Position numbers and translations under genes: made by a program. A DNA stretch of 64,000 bases from Elephas maximus indicus (lineage: Eukaryota > Chordata > Mammalia > Proboscidea > Elephantidae): positions 72,742,001 to 72,806,000 of the forward strand of contig NC_064838.1 of NCBI RefSeq assembly GCF_024166365.1, read 5' to 3'. Shown here in pieces: positions 1-10,481 of the stretch (the stretch's first letter is position 1; each line of letters begins with the position of its first letter). Below the pieces are notes generated by a model that saw only the letters and a list, made by a program, of their open reading frames with translations, had not been told where the DNA came from and did not search any database.

Positions 1-312
1 GTATCGTCCCTTTAATCATTATATAGTGTCCTTCCTTATCCTTTCTGATGGATTTAACTTTAAAGTCTATTTTGTCAGAAATTAATATTGCCACTCCTCC
101 TCTTTTTTGATTGTTGTTTGCTTGATATATTTTTTTCCATCCTTTGAGTTTTAGTTTGTTTGTGTGTCTAAGTCTAAGGTGTGTCTCTTGTAGGCAGCAT
201 ATAGATGGATCTTGTTTTTAATCCATTCTGCCACTCTCTGTCTCTTTATTGGTGCATTTAGTCCATTGACATTCAGGGTAATTATGGATAGGTATGAATT
301 TAGTGCTATCAT
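1..312 (-). pseudogene. L1-A ORF2 N-terminus (endonuclease start), partial
   Basis: Minus-strand frame beginning at ATG 310-312 encodes the typical ORF2 start, with residues LNVNGLNAPIKRQRV near positions 12-26, the first strand of the apurinic-type endonuclease that nicks target DNA. Only about 100 codons are inside the window, and the frame is already interrupted at 151, where a stop follows a fragment of 67 residues. Copies C and E have the same start at 19024 and 51338. It is a decayed copy, not a host gene. Confidence 0.85.
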
Positions 313-773
313 TTTGATGTCTTTTTTTGTGTGTTGACAGCTTCTTTTTCCCACTTGATTTTATGTGCTGAGTAGATTTTCTTTATATATTGTCCTTTCC
401 TCATATTTGTTGTTGTTGATTTTGTTTCTGATGAGTCTGCATTTTTCCCTTGTGTTTTATTTTGATGAGTAGGATAGTTTGTCTCCTTTGTGGTTACTTA
501 TTATTTACCCCTATTTTTCTAAATTTCTAACTAACTTTTATTTCTTTGTATCGCTGTATCTTCCTCTTCATATGGAAGGTGTATGATTACATTTCTTAGT
601 CCCTCTTAATTATTTTAATGTTGTCTTCTTTTATATAATAAGATCGCCGTTACCCTGTGTTGGGCTTTTTTTTTTTTTTTAATCTTGCTTTTTTTTTTTT
701 TTTTTGATTTCCCTGTCTGGGTTGACTTCTGGTTGCTCTGTCCAGTGTTCTAGTCTTGGGTTGATACCTGATA

Positions 774-1770
774 TTATTGATTTTCTAACCAAAGAACTCC
801 GTTTAGTATTTCTTGTAGTTTTGGTTTGGTTTTTACAAATTCCCTCAATTTGTGTCTTAATTTCACCTTCATAATTAAGAGACAGTTTTGTGGATATATG
901 ATTCTTGGCAGGCAATTTTTTTCCTTCAATTTTTTAAATATGTCATCCCATTGCCTTCTTGCCTGCGTGGTTTCTGCCGAGTAGTCCAAGCTTATTCTTA
1001 TTGGTTCTCCCTTGTAGATGACGTTTCTTTTATCCCTCGCTGCTCTTATAATTGTCTCTTTATCTTTGGTTTTGGCAAGCTTGATTATAATATGTCTTGG
1101 TGACTTTTTTTTTAAGATCTACCTTATGTGGAGTTCGATGAGCATCTTGGATAGATATCATCTCATCTTTCACAATATCAGGGAAGTTTTCTGCCAAGAA
1201 ATCCTCAACAATTTTCTCTGTAGTTTCTGTTACCCCTCCCTGTTCTGGTACTCCAATCACTCGTCAGTTATTTCTCTTCATAGAGTCCCACATGATTCTT
1301 AAGGTTTCTTCATTTTTAAAAATTCTTTTATCTGATTTTTCTTCAAATATGTTAGTGCCAAGTGATTTATCTTCGAGTTCAGAAATTCTAGCTTCTACTT
1401 GCTCAGTTCTGCTCCTCTGACTTTCTATTGAGTTGTCTACTTCTGTAATTTTATTGTTAATCTTCTGAATTTCTGCTTGCTGTCTATGGATTTTTTCAGC
1501 TTATTAAACTTTTCATTATGTTCCTGAATAATCTTTCTGATTTCTTCAGTTGCTTTATCTGTGTGTTCCTTGTCTTGTTCTGCATATTGCCTCATTTCCT
1601 TCCTGATGTCTTGAAGGATTCTGTATATTAAACTTTTGTATTCTGCATCTGGTAATTCCAGGAAGTCACTTTCATCTAAAAGATCCCTGGATTCTTTGTT
1701 TCAAGAGCCTATTGAGGTGATCATGGCCTGTTTCTTTATGTGACTTGATATTGACTCATCTCCGAGCCAT
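774..1770 (-). pseudogene. L1-A ORF1 (RNA-binding chaperone protein), broken
   Basis: ORF1 encodes the RNA-binding, trimerising nucleic-acid chaperone of the L1 particle. The start is placed at ATG 1768-1770, in the same context as the ORF1 starts of copies C and E, and the end is the stop at 774, preceded by residues WLENQ. Visible blocks are the RRM-like part (residues IGVPEQGG and ISIQDAHRTPHK, 1060-1260) and the C-terminal part (774-989). The two blocks lie in different frames and the span is not a multiple of three, so at least one frameshift is present. The N-terminal coiled-coil part is degraded. Confidence 0.82.
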
Positions 1771-2930
1771 CTATAAGTTATTGTATTAGTTTATGCTTGC
1801 TTACTGTATCGTAGCTGCTTGCTTTGTTTTGTTTTGGTATACCCCTATGGGTTGCTTGAGTGAGCTATCTTGATTATTTTTGCCTTTGGAGCTCTGGTGT
1901 CCTGTCCCCAGCTGGCTGGAGCTGTTATCAGGTATATCAGTCTAGGAGTCCTTTCAGTTTTCTTTCCAGGTAGCTGATATCAAGTTCTTGGTACCGGCTC
2001 TGTCCTACAGTCTTAGAGGGGCAGAAGTGATTGGCGTATATACCCATATCTGATTGCAGCAGGGGGTCACGCTCTGAACAAGGCAGGGTGGGCTCTGCAG
2101 ATGGACTATGGGCACCCAAAGTTTTTGTTGTAAGGAGTGGGAGGTACCAGTTATCCCTGGACCCCTGTTGCAGGTGGCTGGGTGACCCAAGTGGAGCCAC
2201 CAGTCCTTAGGTCCCTGCTGTGGGTAGGTGAGGACCTTGTTTAATAGGCATAGCAATGTCAAACATCAAACACCCACCTCAAATGGTTGGAGTTTGCCAA
2301 CAAGGGCCTATTGCCCCGAAATAGGCCCACACAGGTCCATGCAGAAGGGAAAGGTGCTCAAGGTGCACGGACGGTTTATGCCTGGACAGGAGCCGCTTCT
2401 GTCCTAGCTCCCCCAGTTAATGGAGCTAGTAAATTATCTTTTCCCCCCAGTTGCAAATTTTTTCCTTCCCAAGGCCAGGAGGACAGCTCCAGGTACTCAT
2501 CAGGGTCTATCTCAGGCCCAGGGATTCAGCTGCTGAAGCCGGGTGGGGGTGGGGGGGGTGCGGTAAAACATATCCAAGTACTTAGCTTTGGATCAGATCA
2601 CCCTTCTGCTCAGGTTCCAGAAGTGTGAGTGGGCTGTGTGGGTGGCTGCTTCTCCCTGAGGAAACTGCTGCTAAACGCCCCCCGCTACCACGCTGTTCCG
2701 GGAATGGTGCCTGAGGGCTCCCCATGATTCAGGTCCGGTAACTCCTCTCTGCTTCTGAACAGCCTCTTCTTCCCCCAGCCCCTTAGATAGTTGTTGAAGC
2801 TTGCTTTTGATGCTCAGAGCTCCCAGCTTGTCACAAACATACTCGTTTTCACTTGTTTTTTGGGGTCTTTGTTGTAAAGAGGGCTCGACGGAAGCGTCTG
2901 TCTATTCCGCCATCTTGGCTCTGTCCCCCC
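1771..2930 (-). promoter_or_regulatory. L1-A 5'UTR / internal promoter region
   Basis: GC-rich non-coding leader of copy A, about 1.16 kb, between the ORF1 start and the 5' terminus. L1 5'UTRs carry an internal RNA polymerase II promoter. This copy has a YY1-type CAAGATGGC at its extreme 5' end. Open frames in this stretch (for example around 2287-2628) have no resemblance to a known protein and are treated as chance. Confidence 0.75.
2909..2917 (-). promoter_or_regulatory. YY1-type motif at the L1-A 5' terminus
   Basis: Minus strand reads GAGCCAAGATGGCGGAATAG, which matches the start of primate L1 5'UTRs closely. In human L1 a YY1 site at this place sets the transcription start. The same role here is inferred from sequence and position. 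Confidence 0.7.
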
Positions 2931-5570
2931 ACCCCTTCTTGATGGACAGTGACACACTGCTCAGCTAGAAAACCACCAGCACACAGCCTATCCATGTCTG
3001 CCCTGCCCCCACCTACCAATTCCCACAGTGCCACCATTTTATTTACTTATTTTTTCTTCTTTTTTTTTTTTTTTTTTTTGCTTCTGTTTCTTTTCTTTGT
3101 CTTCTTTCTTCCATTTAACTCCACAGATCACAGGCACAGGAACTATCTGATAGGGAATTCAAAAGTTTAATATTTGCAGCTTTCCAAGAGATTAGGAAAT
3201 AAGTGAAGGAAAACACAGAAAAAGAAGGGAGAAAATCATGTAATACACAGACAAAAAATTAGGGAAAACACAGACGAAGGAAAAGAATTCAGGAAAATAA
3301 TACAAGAAAAAAATGTCAAAATCAATAAACAATTAGAAATCATACAAAAAGAGCAATTGAAACCCAAAAGATAAACAACAAGTTTTCAGAAATGGACAAT
3401 GCCAAAGTTTTTAGGAGAAAACTTGAAACGATGTAAGACATGACCAGTGAAACTGAAGAAAATCATTAGATACCAATTTGTTCAGGAAAAATCAGAGAAA
3501 AGAATGAAGAAAACCTAAGAACTAGGTGGGATTCAATTAAGAGAAAAATTTGTGTGTGATTGGAGTTCCAGAACAGGGGGAGAAAATGGGAAACACAGAG
3601 AGAATCATTGAGATTTGCTGGCAGAAAACTCCCTTAATATCATGAAAGATGAAAAGCTGACCATCCAAGAAACTCAATAAACCCCATATAGAATAGACCA
3701 CAAAAGAAAGTCACCAAGACATATCACAATCACAGTTGTTAGAACCAAACACAAAGAAAGTACCCTGAGACCAGCTCAAGAAAATTGAAAAGTCATATAT
3801 AAAGGGAAAATAATAAGACTAAACTCCGATTACTTGGCAGTCACGATACAGGCAAGAAGGCATTGGGATGACATCTGTAAAACCTCGAAAGAAAAAAAAA
3901 AAAAGGCCAACCAAGAATAATAAATCCTGCAAAACTCTCACTCAAATATGATGGCAAAATTAGGACATTTCCAGACAAACAGAAATTAAGGGGCTATGTA
4001 AAAACCAAATCAAACTTACAAGAATTATTAAAGGGAGTCCTTCAGTTAGAGAACCAACTATATCAGACAACAACCTGAATCTAGGACATAGGACAGCATG
4101 AGCCAGATACCAATCTAGGTAATGAAATCTCAAGGGTAAAGCAAAAAGATTTACAGCAGGGATCCAGAGACATCAATCTGCAAATGACAACAATGTAAGA
4201 AAAATAAAAGGGGAATAAATGGTGTAAGTATAGTATTTTCAATTGGAGATGAAGTCAAGGTGATATCAAGTAATAAAAGATTGGTTCAAACTTAGGAAGA
4301 TGAGGTAAATATCAAGGTAACTGCAAAGAAACTTAACAAATTTACTCATCAAAGTAAAGAAAAACATAAAGTCTCAGCAAAAACAAAATCCACAAAAACG
4401 AAAGAAATGAAAAAAAATTCACACACACACAAAAGAATTTAGCACAGGAGAGTAAAAGGAACAAAGAAAAAGTCAGCACCACACACACACAAAAACCATT
4501 ACAAAATGACAGAAATGAACTCACACCTATTAATAATCACACTAAATTTAAATAGCTTAAATGCATTAAATGACAGAATGGATTGAAAAAGAAAAGAACT
4601 CATCAAGAGACACACCTTAGAAACAAAGACATAAATATGTTAAAAATCAAAGTGTGGAAAAAAATATATCAAGCAAGGAGCAACCAAAAGAAGCAGGAGT
4701 GGCAATACTAATCTCAGATAAAATAAAATAGTTTAAGACAAAATCCACTATAAAAGAAAAGAAAAGACATTATATAATGATTAAAGAGACAATCCACCAA
4801 GATGACAAAGCCATAACAAATATCTATGCACCCAATGACAGGGCTCTAAAACACATAAAACAAACTCTAACGGCACTGAAAAGAGAAATTGATGGTCACA
4901 CAATATTAGAAGGAGACTTCAACACACCACTCTCAGTAAAGGACAGAACATGTAGAAAGAAAGTCAACAAAGATACAGAAGATATAAAAGCCACAATCAA
5001 CCAACTTGACCTCACAGGCGTATACAGAACACACCATGCAACGACAGTAAAGTATACATTCTTTTCCAATGTCCATGAAATGTTCTCCAAAATAGCCACA
5101 AAGGAACCCTCAACAAAATCCAAACACTGAGATAATAAAAAGCATCTTCTCTGATCACAATGCCATAAAAGTAGAAATTAATAACAGAAAGAGCAAGGGA
5201 AAGAAAAATACATGGAAACTGAATAACACCTTGCTTAAAATCTACTTAATAACAGAAGAAATCAAAGATGGAATAAAAAAATTCCTAGAATCAAACAAGG
5301 ATGAAGACACATCATACAAAAATTTTTGGAACACAGCAAAAGCAGTTCTGAGGTCAGTTTATAGCAATAGATGCACACACCAAAAAACAAGAAAAGGGCA
5401 AAATCAAAACATTAGCTATACAACTTGAACAAATAGATGGGGGCTTCTCAAAACAAACAAACAAAACAGGAGCCAAACTAAAGGAGATCCCAATGGCCAA
5501 AGCAGAAACAATTATAGAAACAAAATATATAATTATAAAATTTTAACCCATGTGACAAAGTAAATATTCC
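2931..5570 (+). mobile_element. Older L1 LINE (copy H), 5' part, sense
   Basis: A diverged sense-strand L1 abuts the 5' end of copy A. ORF1-like sequence runs about 3150-4075, with a recognisable 'GVPEQGENGKH'-type block near 3560-3600 and C-terminal matches at 3900-4075. The spacer (4076-4513) is followed by an ORF2 start near 4514. The endonuclease domain is readable at 4777-5130, including IYAPNDRA, the GDFNTPLS-like block (here GDFNTPLSVKDR) and YTFFS. Many stops and indels show it is older than the other L1s. A poly-T tract at 3060-3079 precedes ORF1. The 3' boundary is blurred because L1-type 3'UTR sequence follows from about 5530. Confidence 0.85.
4514..5430 (+). pseudogene. L1-H ORF2 endonuclease region, decayed
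   Basis: Sense fragments of the L1 endonuclease: frame 4777-5130 (117 aa) has the motifs TNIYAPNDRA and EGDFNTPLS and the conserved stretch INQLDLTGVYRT. A further fragment at 5231-5428 has the linker sequence (IKKFLESNKDEDTSYKNFWNTAKAVLRS) that joins endonuclease and RT in L1 ORF2. No RT domain follows: the element is truncated or replaced at about 5530. The final catalytic histidine motif is lost where the first frame ends. Confidence 0.8.
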
Positions 5571-5580
5571 TGAGTCAATA

Positions 5581-5744
5581 CTGGGAGCACTGGTGATACA
5601 GTGGTTAAGAGCTTGGCTGTAAACCAAAAGACCTGCAGTTCAAATCCACCAGGAACTCCTTGGAAACTCTATGGAACCGTTCTACTCTGCCCTATAGGGT
5701 CACTATGAGTCGGAATTGACTTGGCAGCAACGGGTTTTGGTTTG
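5581..5744 (+). mobile_element. Short AfroSINE with perfect 9-bp TSD
   Basis: A 164-bp tRNA-derived SINE. Its head has A-box-like (tggtgatacagtgg) and B-box-like (gcagttcaaatcc) promoter blocks; the tail reads cactatgagtcggaattgac, followed by gggttttggttt. It is bounded by identical direct repeats GAGTCAATA at 5572-5580 and 5745-5753, which fixes its ends. It lacks the RTE-5'-like middle block of the longer SINE type. Confidence 0.92.
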
Positions 5745-6445
5745 GAGTCAATATTGATTTAAATAAATCATTGAATAAATAAATAAATAATGGAGGACAA
5801 ATCCTTACAGTGGAATTTCAATAAATAAATCAGAGTGAAATAGGAAATAACCATCAGGCAAACACCATATTAATAATTGTTACGGATAAATCTACCAACG
5901 GATGTAAATTTCGCCAACTGAAATTTGAGAAGAAATAGGATTTGCATTGTCTCAAAGTGTTTCCCCCAATATTTAGTAATTATAAAAGGAGATAGTAATT
6001 TTAGAGTGCTGTCATAATAACTCTGACTATAAGAATCAGCACCAAGCTTGTTCCTATGAGATGGAAGTCAAATAGACTCCTGTTCTGCAACTTCTCCACT
6101 ATTTCTGACAGCAGCTATTTCCCCCACAGCACTTTTTTTGTATTGGACTAGATAATTCATTGGAAAGGTCACAGAGAACTCATGGAAACAACATAATCAC
6201 AATAACAAATTCAATAACAGAGAAGGATATAAACAGAAACAAAGATATGAAAAGGGCAAGGATCGGGAGGGGTCCCAGCATGGGGCCTCAATGTCTAAAA
6301 GGGGATTTGCTTATACCTCAAAATGGACCCTCTTAATCTTCCAAAAACCAGTGTTCATTCTCACCCATCAGGAAACTGTCATACAGGAAACTCATTGATG
6401 TCACTTTTACATGCTCATTGTTTTTAGGTAAACATAGAAGTAGGT

Positions 6446-6502
6446 ATGTGTGCACATGTGTGTTTGTGTGTGCGTGTGTGTGCATGTGTGTTTGCATATA
6501 TA
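6446..6502 (+). repeat. (TG)n-rich microsatellite
   Basis: Imperfect TG/TGTGTGCG dinucleotide tract ending in a short TA run. A chance open frame starts inside it and is not a gene. Confidence 0.85.
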
Positions 6503-6998
6503 TAATTCTTACCTTTGTTTGCTGGAAGAGCCTATAAAAAGTGACACTCTAGAATCAATGAGGACACCTAGAGTCCATGTCTTTCACACCAAATGCCATT
6601 TTTCAATGAACATTTTGGAGAAATGGCTGTTTTTAGGTCTGAAGAAAGATAAGCACAAGATGAGTCTTAAACATCATGTACAGCCAGAAATTAAGGAAGT
6701 AGTTAAATTTATGGACACATGTCAAAAGTTTTCATAAGTCAAATTGAAGGAACTTCCACTGGCCAAGTCTGGAAAAACTGAGCAGGAAAATAATGACAAT
6801 AATGAATAATATCCCATAAAATAAAGTAAGAATATTTATCTCCATAGATAGATAAATGACAAATAGGTATGCAGATAGATTAGACAGATACATAGATAGA
6901 AATGTGGCATAAGAGATCTCCTTTACAAGAAAATTCCAACTAATACATATTAGAAGGAAGAATGGTGGAATTTGAAAATTGCTACTTGTCAAACACCA

Positions 6999-7172
6999 CA
7001 AAAAAAAAAAAAAAAACAGTTGCTGTTGAGTCAATTCTGATTCATAGCAACCCTACAGGGTGGGGTACAACTGCTCCATAGAGTTTCCAAGAAGTATCTG
7101 GTAGATTCGAACTGCTTACCTTTTGGTTAGCAGCCAAGCTCTTAACCAGTATGCCACCAAGGCCACCTAGCA
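6999..7172 (-). mobile_element. AfroSINE, antisense
   Basis: On the plus strand a run of A (about 7001-7017) is followed by 'tgagtcaattctgattcata', the reverse complement of the SINE tail, then the body and the tRNA-like head up to 7172. The A run is therefore the complement of the T-rich SINE tail, not an A-tail. It interrupts L1M-like sequence. Confidence 0.87.
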
Positions 7173-7601
7173 ATGATTATTTCAGGCATGAACTATCCAT
7201 AGATGGTTGCCGCAGTGGAGGAAAATATGATGAAAAACAGGAGATTTATTATTTACAAGATACATATCTATTAACAAAAAATGGAAAAAATAATAACTTT
7301 ATTATGAAGAAACCTGTCGGGCATCATGTCATTCAAATTATCAAAGTTGTGTTTATCAGTAATGAAGTAAATAGACATGACACATTGAGAAGGACAGAAC
7401 ATCAGTTCTGTGGTAGCCCTACAAAAATATGCATAAAAAGAATTTAGTGACAAAGAAATATCAGAAAAAAAAAAAAAAAAGCCCAGCTGAAGGACATAAC
7501 AAAATATCTGTCCAGCACTCTTCAAATGTGAAACGGTTATAAAAGACGCAAAAAGACTGAGTAACCGTTCCAAATTAAGGAAAATTAAACAGATCTGAAA
7601 G

Positions 7602-7787
7602 GTCCCTCGTTGTCGCAGTTTGTGCTTGACTACTAGTATAAAAGTCGGTAGTTCAAAACCACCCAGCAGCACTGGTGATCAGCTTCTGTAAAGATTATAG
7701 TCAAGAAAAGTCTACAGTACAGCTCTACTCTCCAACACATGGGGTTGCTCTGAGTCAGAATCAATTCAATGGTAATAAGTTTGGGGT
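7602..7787 (+). mobile_element. AfroSINE, sense, diverged
   Basis: About 186 bp with degraded tRNA-like head (gtcggtagttcaaaaccacc as B-box region), middle 'cagcttctgtaaagattat', and tail 'tgctctgagtcagaatcaat'. It lies inside the L1M-type 3'UTR, whose sequence resumes near 7790. Confidence 0.82.
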
Positions 7788-8321
7788 TAAAGATACCTGA
7801 TAGCCAAATACAACACATGATACTGGATTCGATCCTGAGCTAGAAAAGGACATTTGTGAGACTGTTAATGAAAATGGGTTAAAGTCTTTAAAATGTAGTA
7901 TTGTATCAATATTAGTTTCTTGATTTTAAAATTGTTTTGTGGTATTTATGAGGACATACTTGTGACAAAGTACTTGCATTTAGGAAATGAATGATATCTA
8001 TAATGTATTATCAGATCTCAAGAAGAGAAAGAGAAAGGAACCAATAGAGGAAAGAGTATAGTAAAACGTTAACTTGTATGGAATCTTAGCAAAGGACATT
8101 AAAAATTCTTTGTACTGTTTTTGCAACTTGTTTTACTGAGTTTCATCTATAAAATTATGTAAAAATTTAGACTTCAAAAAATTGAAACAAATATTATTGG
8201 AACTCAGTAACCTATATTAAAATGCATTTCCAAATATTCCAAATGCATTTTGGAATATTTTGGAAGAAGAAAACTTTAGAATGTTTTCAGGGTTAAAAAA
8301 AAAAAAACTAATGAGATAATG

Positions 8322-9897
8322 TCCTGATGCTATTCATAGGGTTTTCACTAGCCGATTTTTTCAGAAGCAGGCTGCCAAGTCCTTCCTATTTCAGGAGGTA
8401 GCATATGATCAAGAACTGATGGCACTGAAAGAAGAGCCTCAAGCTGCATTGAAGGCATTGGTGAAAAACAAGTCTCTAGGAATTGAAGTAATACCAGTTG
8501 AGATGTTTCAACAAATGGATGCTGTGCTGGAAGTGCTCATTCGTCTATGCCAAGAAATTTGGAAGACAGCTACCTGGCCAACCTACTGAAAGAAGTAATC
8601 CAACAGAACGTGAAAATTATCAAACAATATCATTAATATCAAATGCAAGTAAAATTTTGCTGAAGATCATTCCAAGGTACTTGCAGCAATGCATTGACAG
8701 AGAACTGCCAAAAATTCAAACTGTATTCAGAAGTAGACGTGAAATGAAGGATATCATTGCTGATGTCAGATGGATCATGGCTGAAAGCAGAAAATACCAG
8801 AAAGATGCTTACCTGTGTTATTCACTGTGCAAAGGCATTTGGCTGTGTGAACTATAACAAATTACACAGAAAATTGCAAAGAATGGGAATTCCAGAACAG
8901 TTAATTGTGCTCATGAGGAACCTATACTTAGACATTGTGGCAGTTGTTTGAACAGAACAAGGGGACACAGTGGTTTAAAGTCAAGAAAGGTTTGTGTCAG
9001 GGTTGTATCTCTCAGTATACTTATTCAATCTGTATGCTCAGCAAATAATCTGAGAAGCCGGATAATAAGAAGAAGAATGGGGCATCAGGATTGGAGGAAG
9101 ACTCATTATCAACTTGCAATATGCACATGACACAACCTTCTTGCTGAAAGTGAAGAGGATTTGAAGCACTTACTGACAAAGATCAAAGACGACAGCCTTC
9201 AGTATGGATTACACCTCAACCTAAAGAAATCGAAAATCGTTATACCTGGACCAATAAACAGCATCATGATAAATGGAGAAAAGTTTGAAGCTGTCAAGGA
9301 TTTCATTTTACTTGGATCCACAATCAACACCCATTGAAGCAGCAGTCAAGAAATCAAACAACCCATTGCATTGGACAAATCGGCTGCAAGAGTTCTCTTT
9401 AAAGTGTTCAAAACCAAAAATGTCACTTTAAGGACTAAAGTGTGCCTGACCCAAGCCCTGCCATTTTCAATAGCCTCATATGCATGTGAAAGCTGGACAA
9501 TGAATAAGAAAGACTGAAGAAGATTTGATGCCTTTGTATTATGGTGCTGGTGAAAAATATTGAATATACCTTGGACTGCCAAAAGAATGAAACCTGTCTT
9601 GGAAGAAGCACATCCAGAATGCTCATTAGAGGCAAGGATGGTCAGACTTCATCTTACACACTTTGGACATGTTATCAGGAGGGACCAGTCCCTGGAGAAG
9701 AACATCATGCTTGGTAAAGTAGAAGGTCAGCAGAAAAGAGGAAGACCCTCAACAAGATGGATAGACACATGGGTGCAAAAATGGACTCAAGTATAACCAT
9801 GATTGTGAGGGCGGCGCAGGAGCAGGAATTGTTGTTCTGTTGTACATAGGGTCTCTGAGTCGGAACCAACTTGAGGGCATCTAACAAGAACAACAGC
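8322..9897 (+). mobile_element. BovB/RTE-type LINE copy R1, 5' inverted and truncated
   Basis: Bounded by perfect 12-bp direct repeats AATGAGATAATG at 8310-8321 and 9898-9909. The body from about 8387 is the 3' half of an RTE LINE in sense: reverse-transcriptase fragments (8498-8951), C-terminal region with the block KRGRPSTRWIDT (9560-9796), and 3' end 'gagtcggaaccaacttgagg'. The first about 65 bp (8322-8386) are the reverse complement of the RTE 5' leader as seen in R2 and R4, so the insertion has a 5' inversion. ORFs are broken by stops and frameshifts. Confidence 0.9.
8387..9796 (+). pseudogene. RTE-R1 reverse transcriptase and C-terminus, broken
   Basis: Fragments in several frames match the RT encoded by R4: residues like 'LLKIIPRYLQQCIDRELPKIQ' region and 'DVRWIMAESRKYQKDAY' (8498-8857), 'NKLHRKLQRMGIPEQLIVLM' region (8757-8951), and the tail 'EARMVRLHLTHFGHVIRRDQSL' region (9560-9796). 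The YADD active-site region near 9120 is altered ('YAHD' in translation of tatgcacatgac). No endonuclease part is present because the copy is 5'-truncated. Confidence 0.8.
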
Positions 9898-9970
9898 AAT
9901 GAGATAATGATTTCAATATCCCCCACTGAGGTACTTGGAAGGATAAGAATTGTTTTATTACAACTTATTA

Positions 9971-10129
9971 GGGGTCCCCGTGGTGTAGGGGTTAGGAGCT
10001 TGGCTGCTAACTAAAAGGTAGATGGTTTGGATCTACCAGTCACTCTTTGGAAACACTATGAGGGCAGTTCCACCCTGTTCTAGAGTGTTGGTATGATTTG
10101 GAATCAACTCAATGGCAATGGGTGTAGAG
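9971..10129 (+). mobile_element. Short AfroSINE with TSD CTTATTA
   Basis: About 159 bp beginning 'ggggtccccgtggtgtaggg' (A-box region) and ending 'tggaatcaactcaatggcaa' plus a few bases. Direct repeats CTTATTA at 9964-9970 and 10130-10136 flank it. It lies just downstream of R1 and immediately upstream of a second SINE. Confidence 0.85.
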
Positions 10130-10140
10130 CTTATTAAGGA

Positions 10141-10464
10141 GGGAAATACTGGTTTAGGGGTAGAATTCTTACCTTCTATGAAGAAGACCTGGGTTCAATT
10201 TCCAGCCAACCCACCTCATACACAGTTTGCTTGTTGCTGTGATGCTGAACAGGTTTCAGCAGAGCTCCCAGACTAAGATAGACTAAGAAGAAAGGTTTGG
10301 TGTCTATCTACTTCTGAAAATTAGCCAATAAAAACCCTGTGGATCACAAAGATCCAATCCAGAACACATCATGGAAATGGCACAGGATCCAACAACATTT
10401 CATTTTGCTGTGCATGGGGTCATCAAGAGTTGGGGGCCAACCCAATGTCAGCTAACAACAACAA
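10141..10464 (+). mobile_element. Long composite SINE (tRNA head + RTE-5'-like + RTE-3'-like)
   Basis: About 324 bp. Head: 'ggtttaggggtagaattctt' followed by 'cctgggttcaatttcc', which reads as A- and B-box regions of a tRNA-derived promoter. Middle (10220-10345): 'gcttgttgctgtgatgctg', 'cccagactaagatagactaa' and 'ctacttctgaaaattagcca', which parallel the RTE 5' leader at 22595-22750. End: 'gtgcatggggtcatcaagag' and 'gctaacaacaacaa', matching the RTE 3' end. Flanked by near-identical repeats TAGAGCTTATTAAGGA (10125-10140) and TAGAGCTTGTTAAAGGA (10465-10481). Confidence 0.85.
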
Positions 10465-10481
10465 TAGAGCTTGTTAAAGGA

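Larger units (their letters stand above)
1..2930 (-). mobile_element. L1 LINE (copy A), 5' half, antisense
   Basis: Read on the minus strand this is an L1 retrotransposon from its 5' terminus near 2930 to the beginning of ORF2; the rest lies outside the window. Order on the minus strand: 5'UTR 2930-1771, ORF1 1770-774, spacer 773-313, ORF2 from ATG 310-312 leftward. The 5' terminus carries a CAAGATGGC motif like that at the start of primate L1. ORF1 and ORF2 both show recognisable L1 protein but contain frame breaks, so the copy is inactive. The left boundary cannot be seen and no target-site duplication was identified at the right end. Confidence 0.93.
5530..8190 (+). repeat. Ancient L1M-type 3'UTR remnants
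   Basis: After removing SINEs, large parts read like 3' untranslated regions of old mammalian L1 elements: an (AATA)-rich stretch with 'gaaataaccatcaggcaaac' near 5845; 'agtgacactctagaatcaat' near 6540; 'atgaagaaacctgtcgggc' near 7302; and a terminal segment about 7795-8190 resembling the 3' ends of L1M consensus sequences. No ORF survives. Whether one or two elements are present is unclear, because 6000-6440 does not clearly fit. Recognition rests on remembered consensus features, so subfamily is not assigned. Confidence 0.55.

Noticed and set aside
2287..2628. 113-codon plus-strand open frame
   Set aside because: It lies in the GC-rich 5'UTR of antisense L1-A and has no domain; a by-product of composition.
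7271..7672. 133-codon minus-strand frame
   Set aside because: Crosses old L1-type 3'UTR and a SINE with a long A-run translated as poly-phenylalanine; not a gene.
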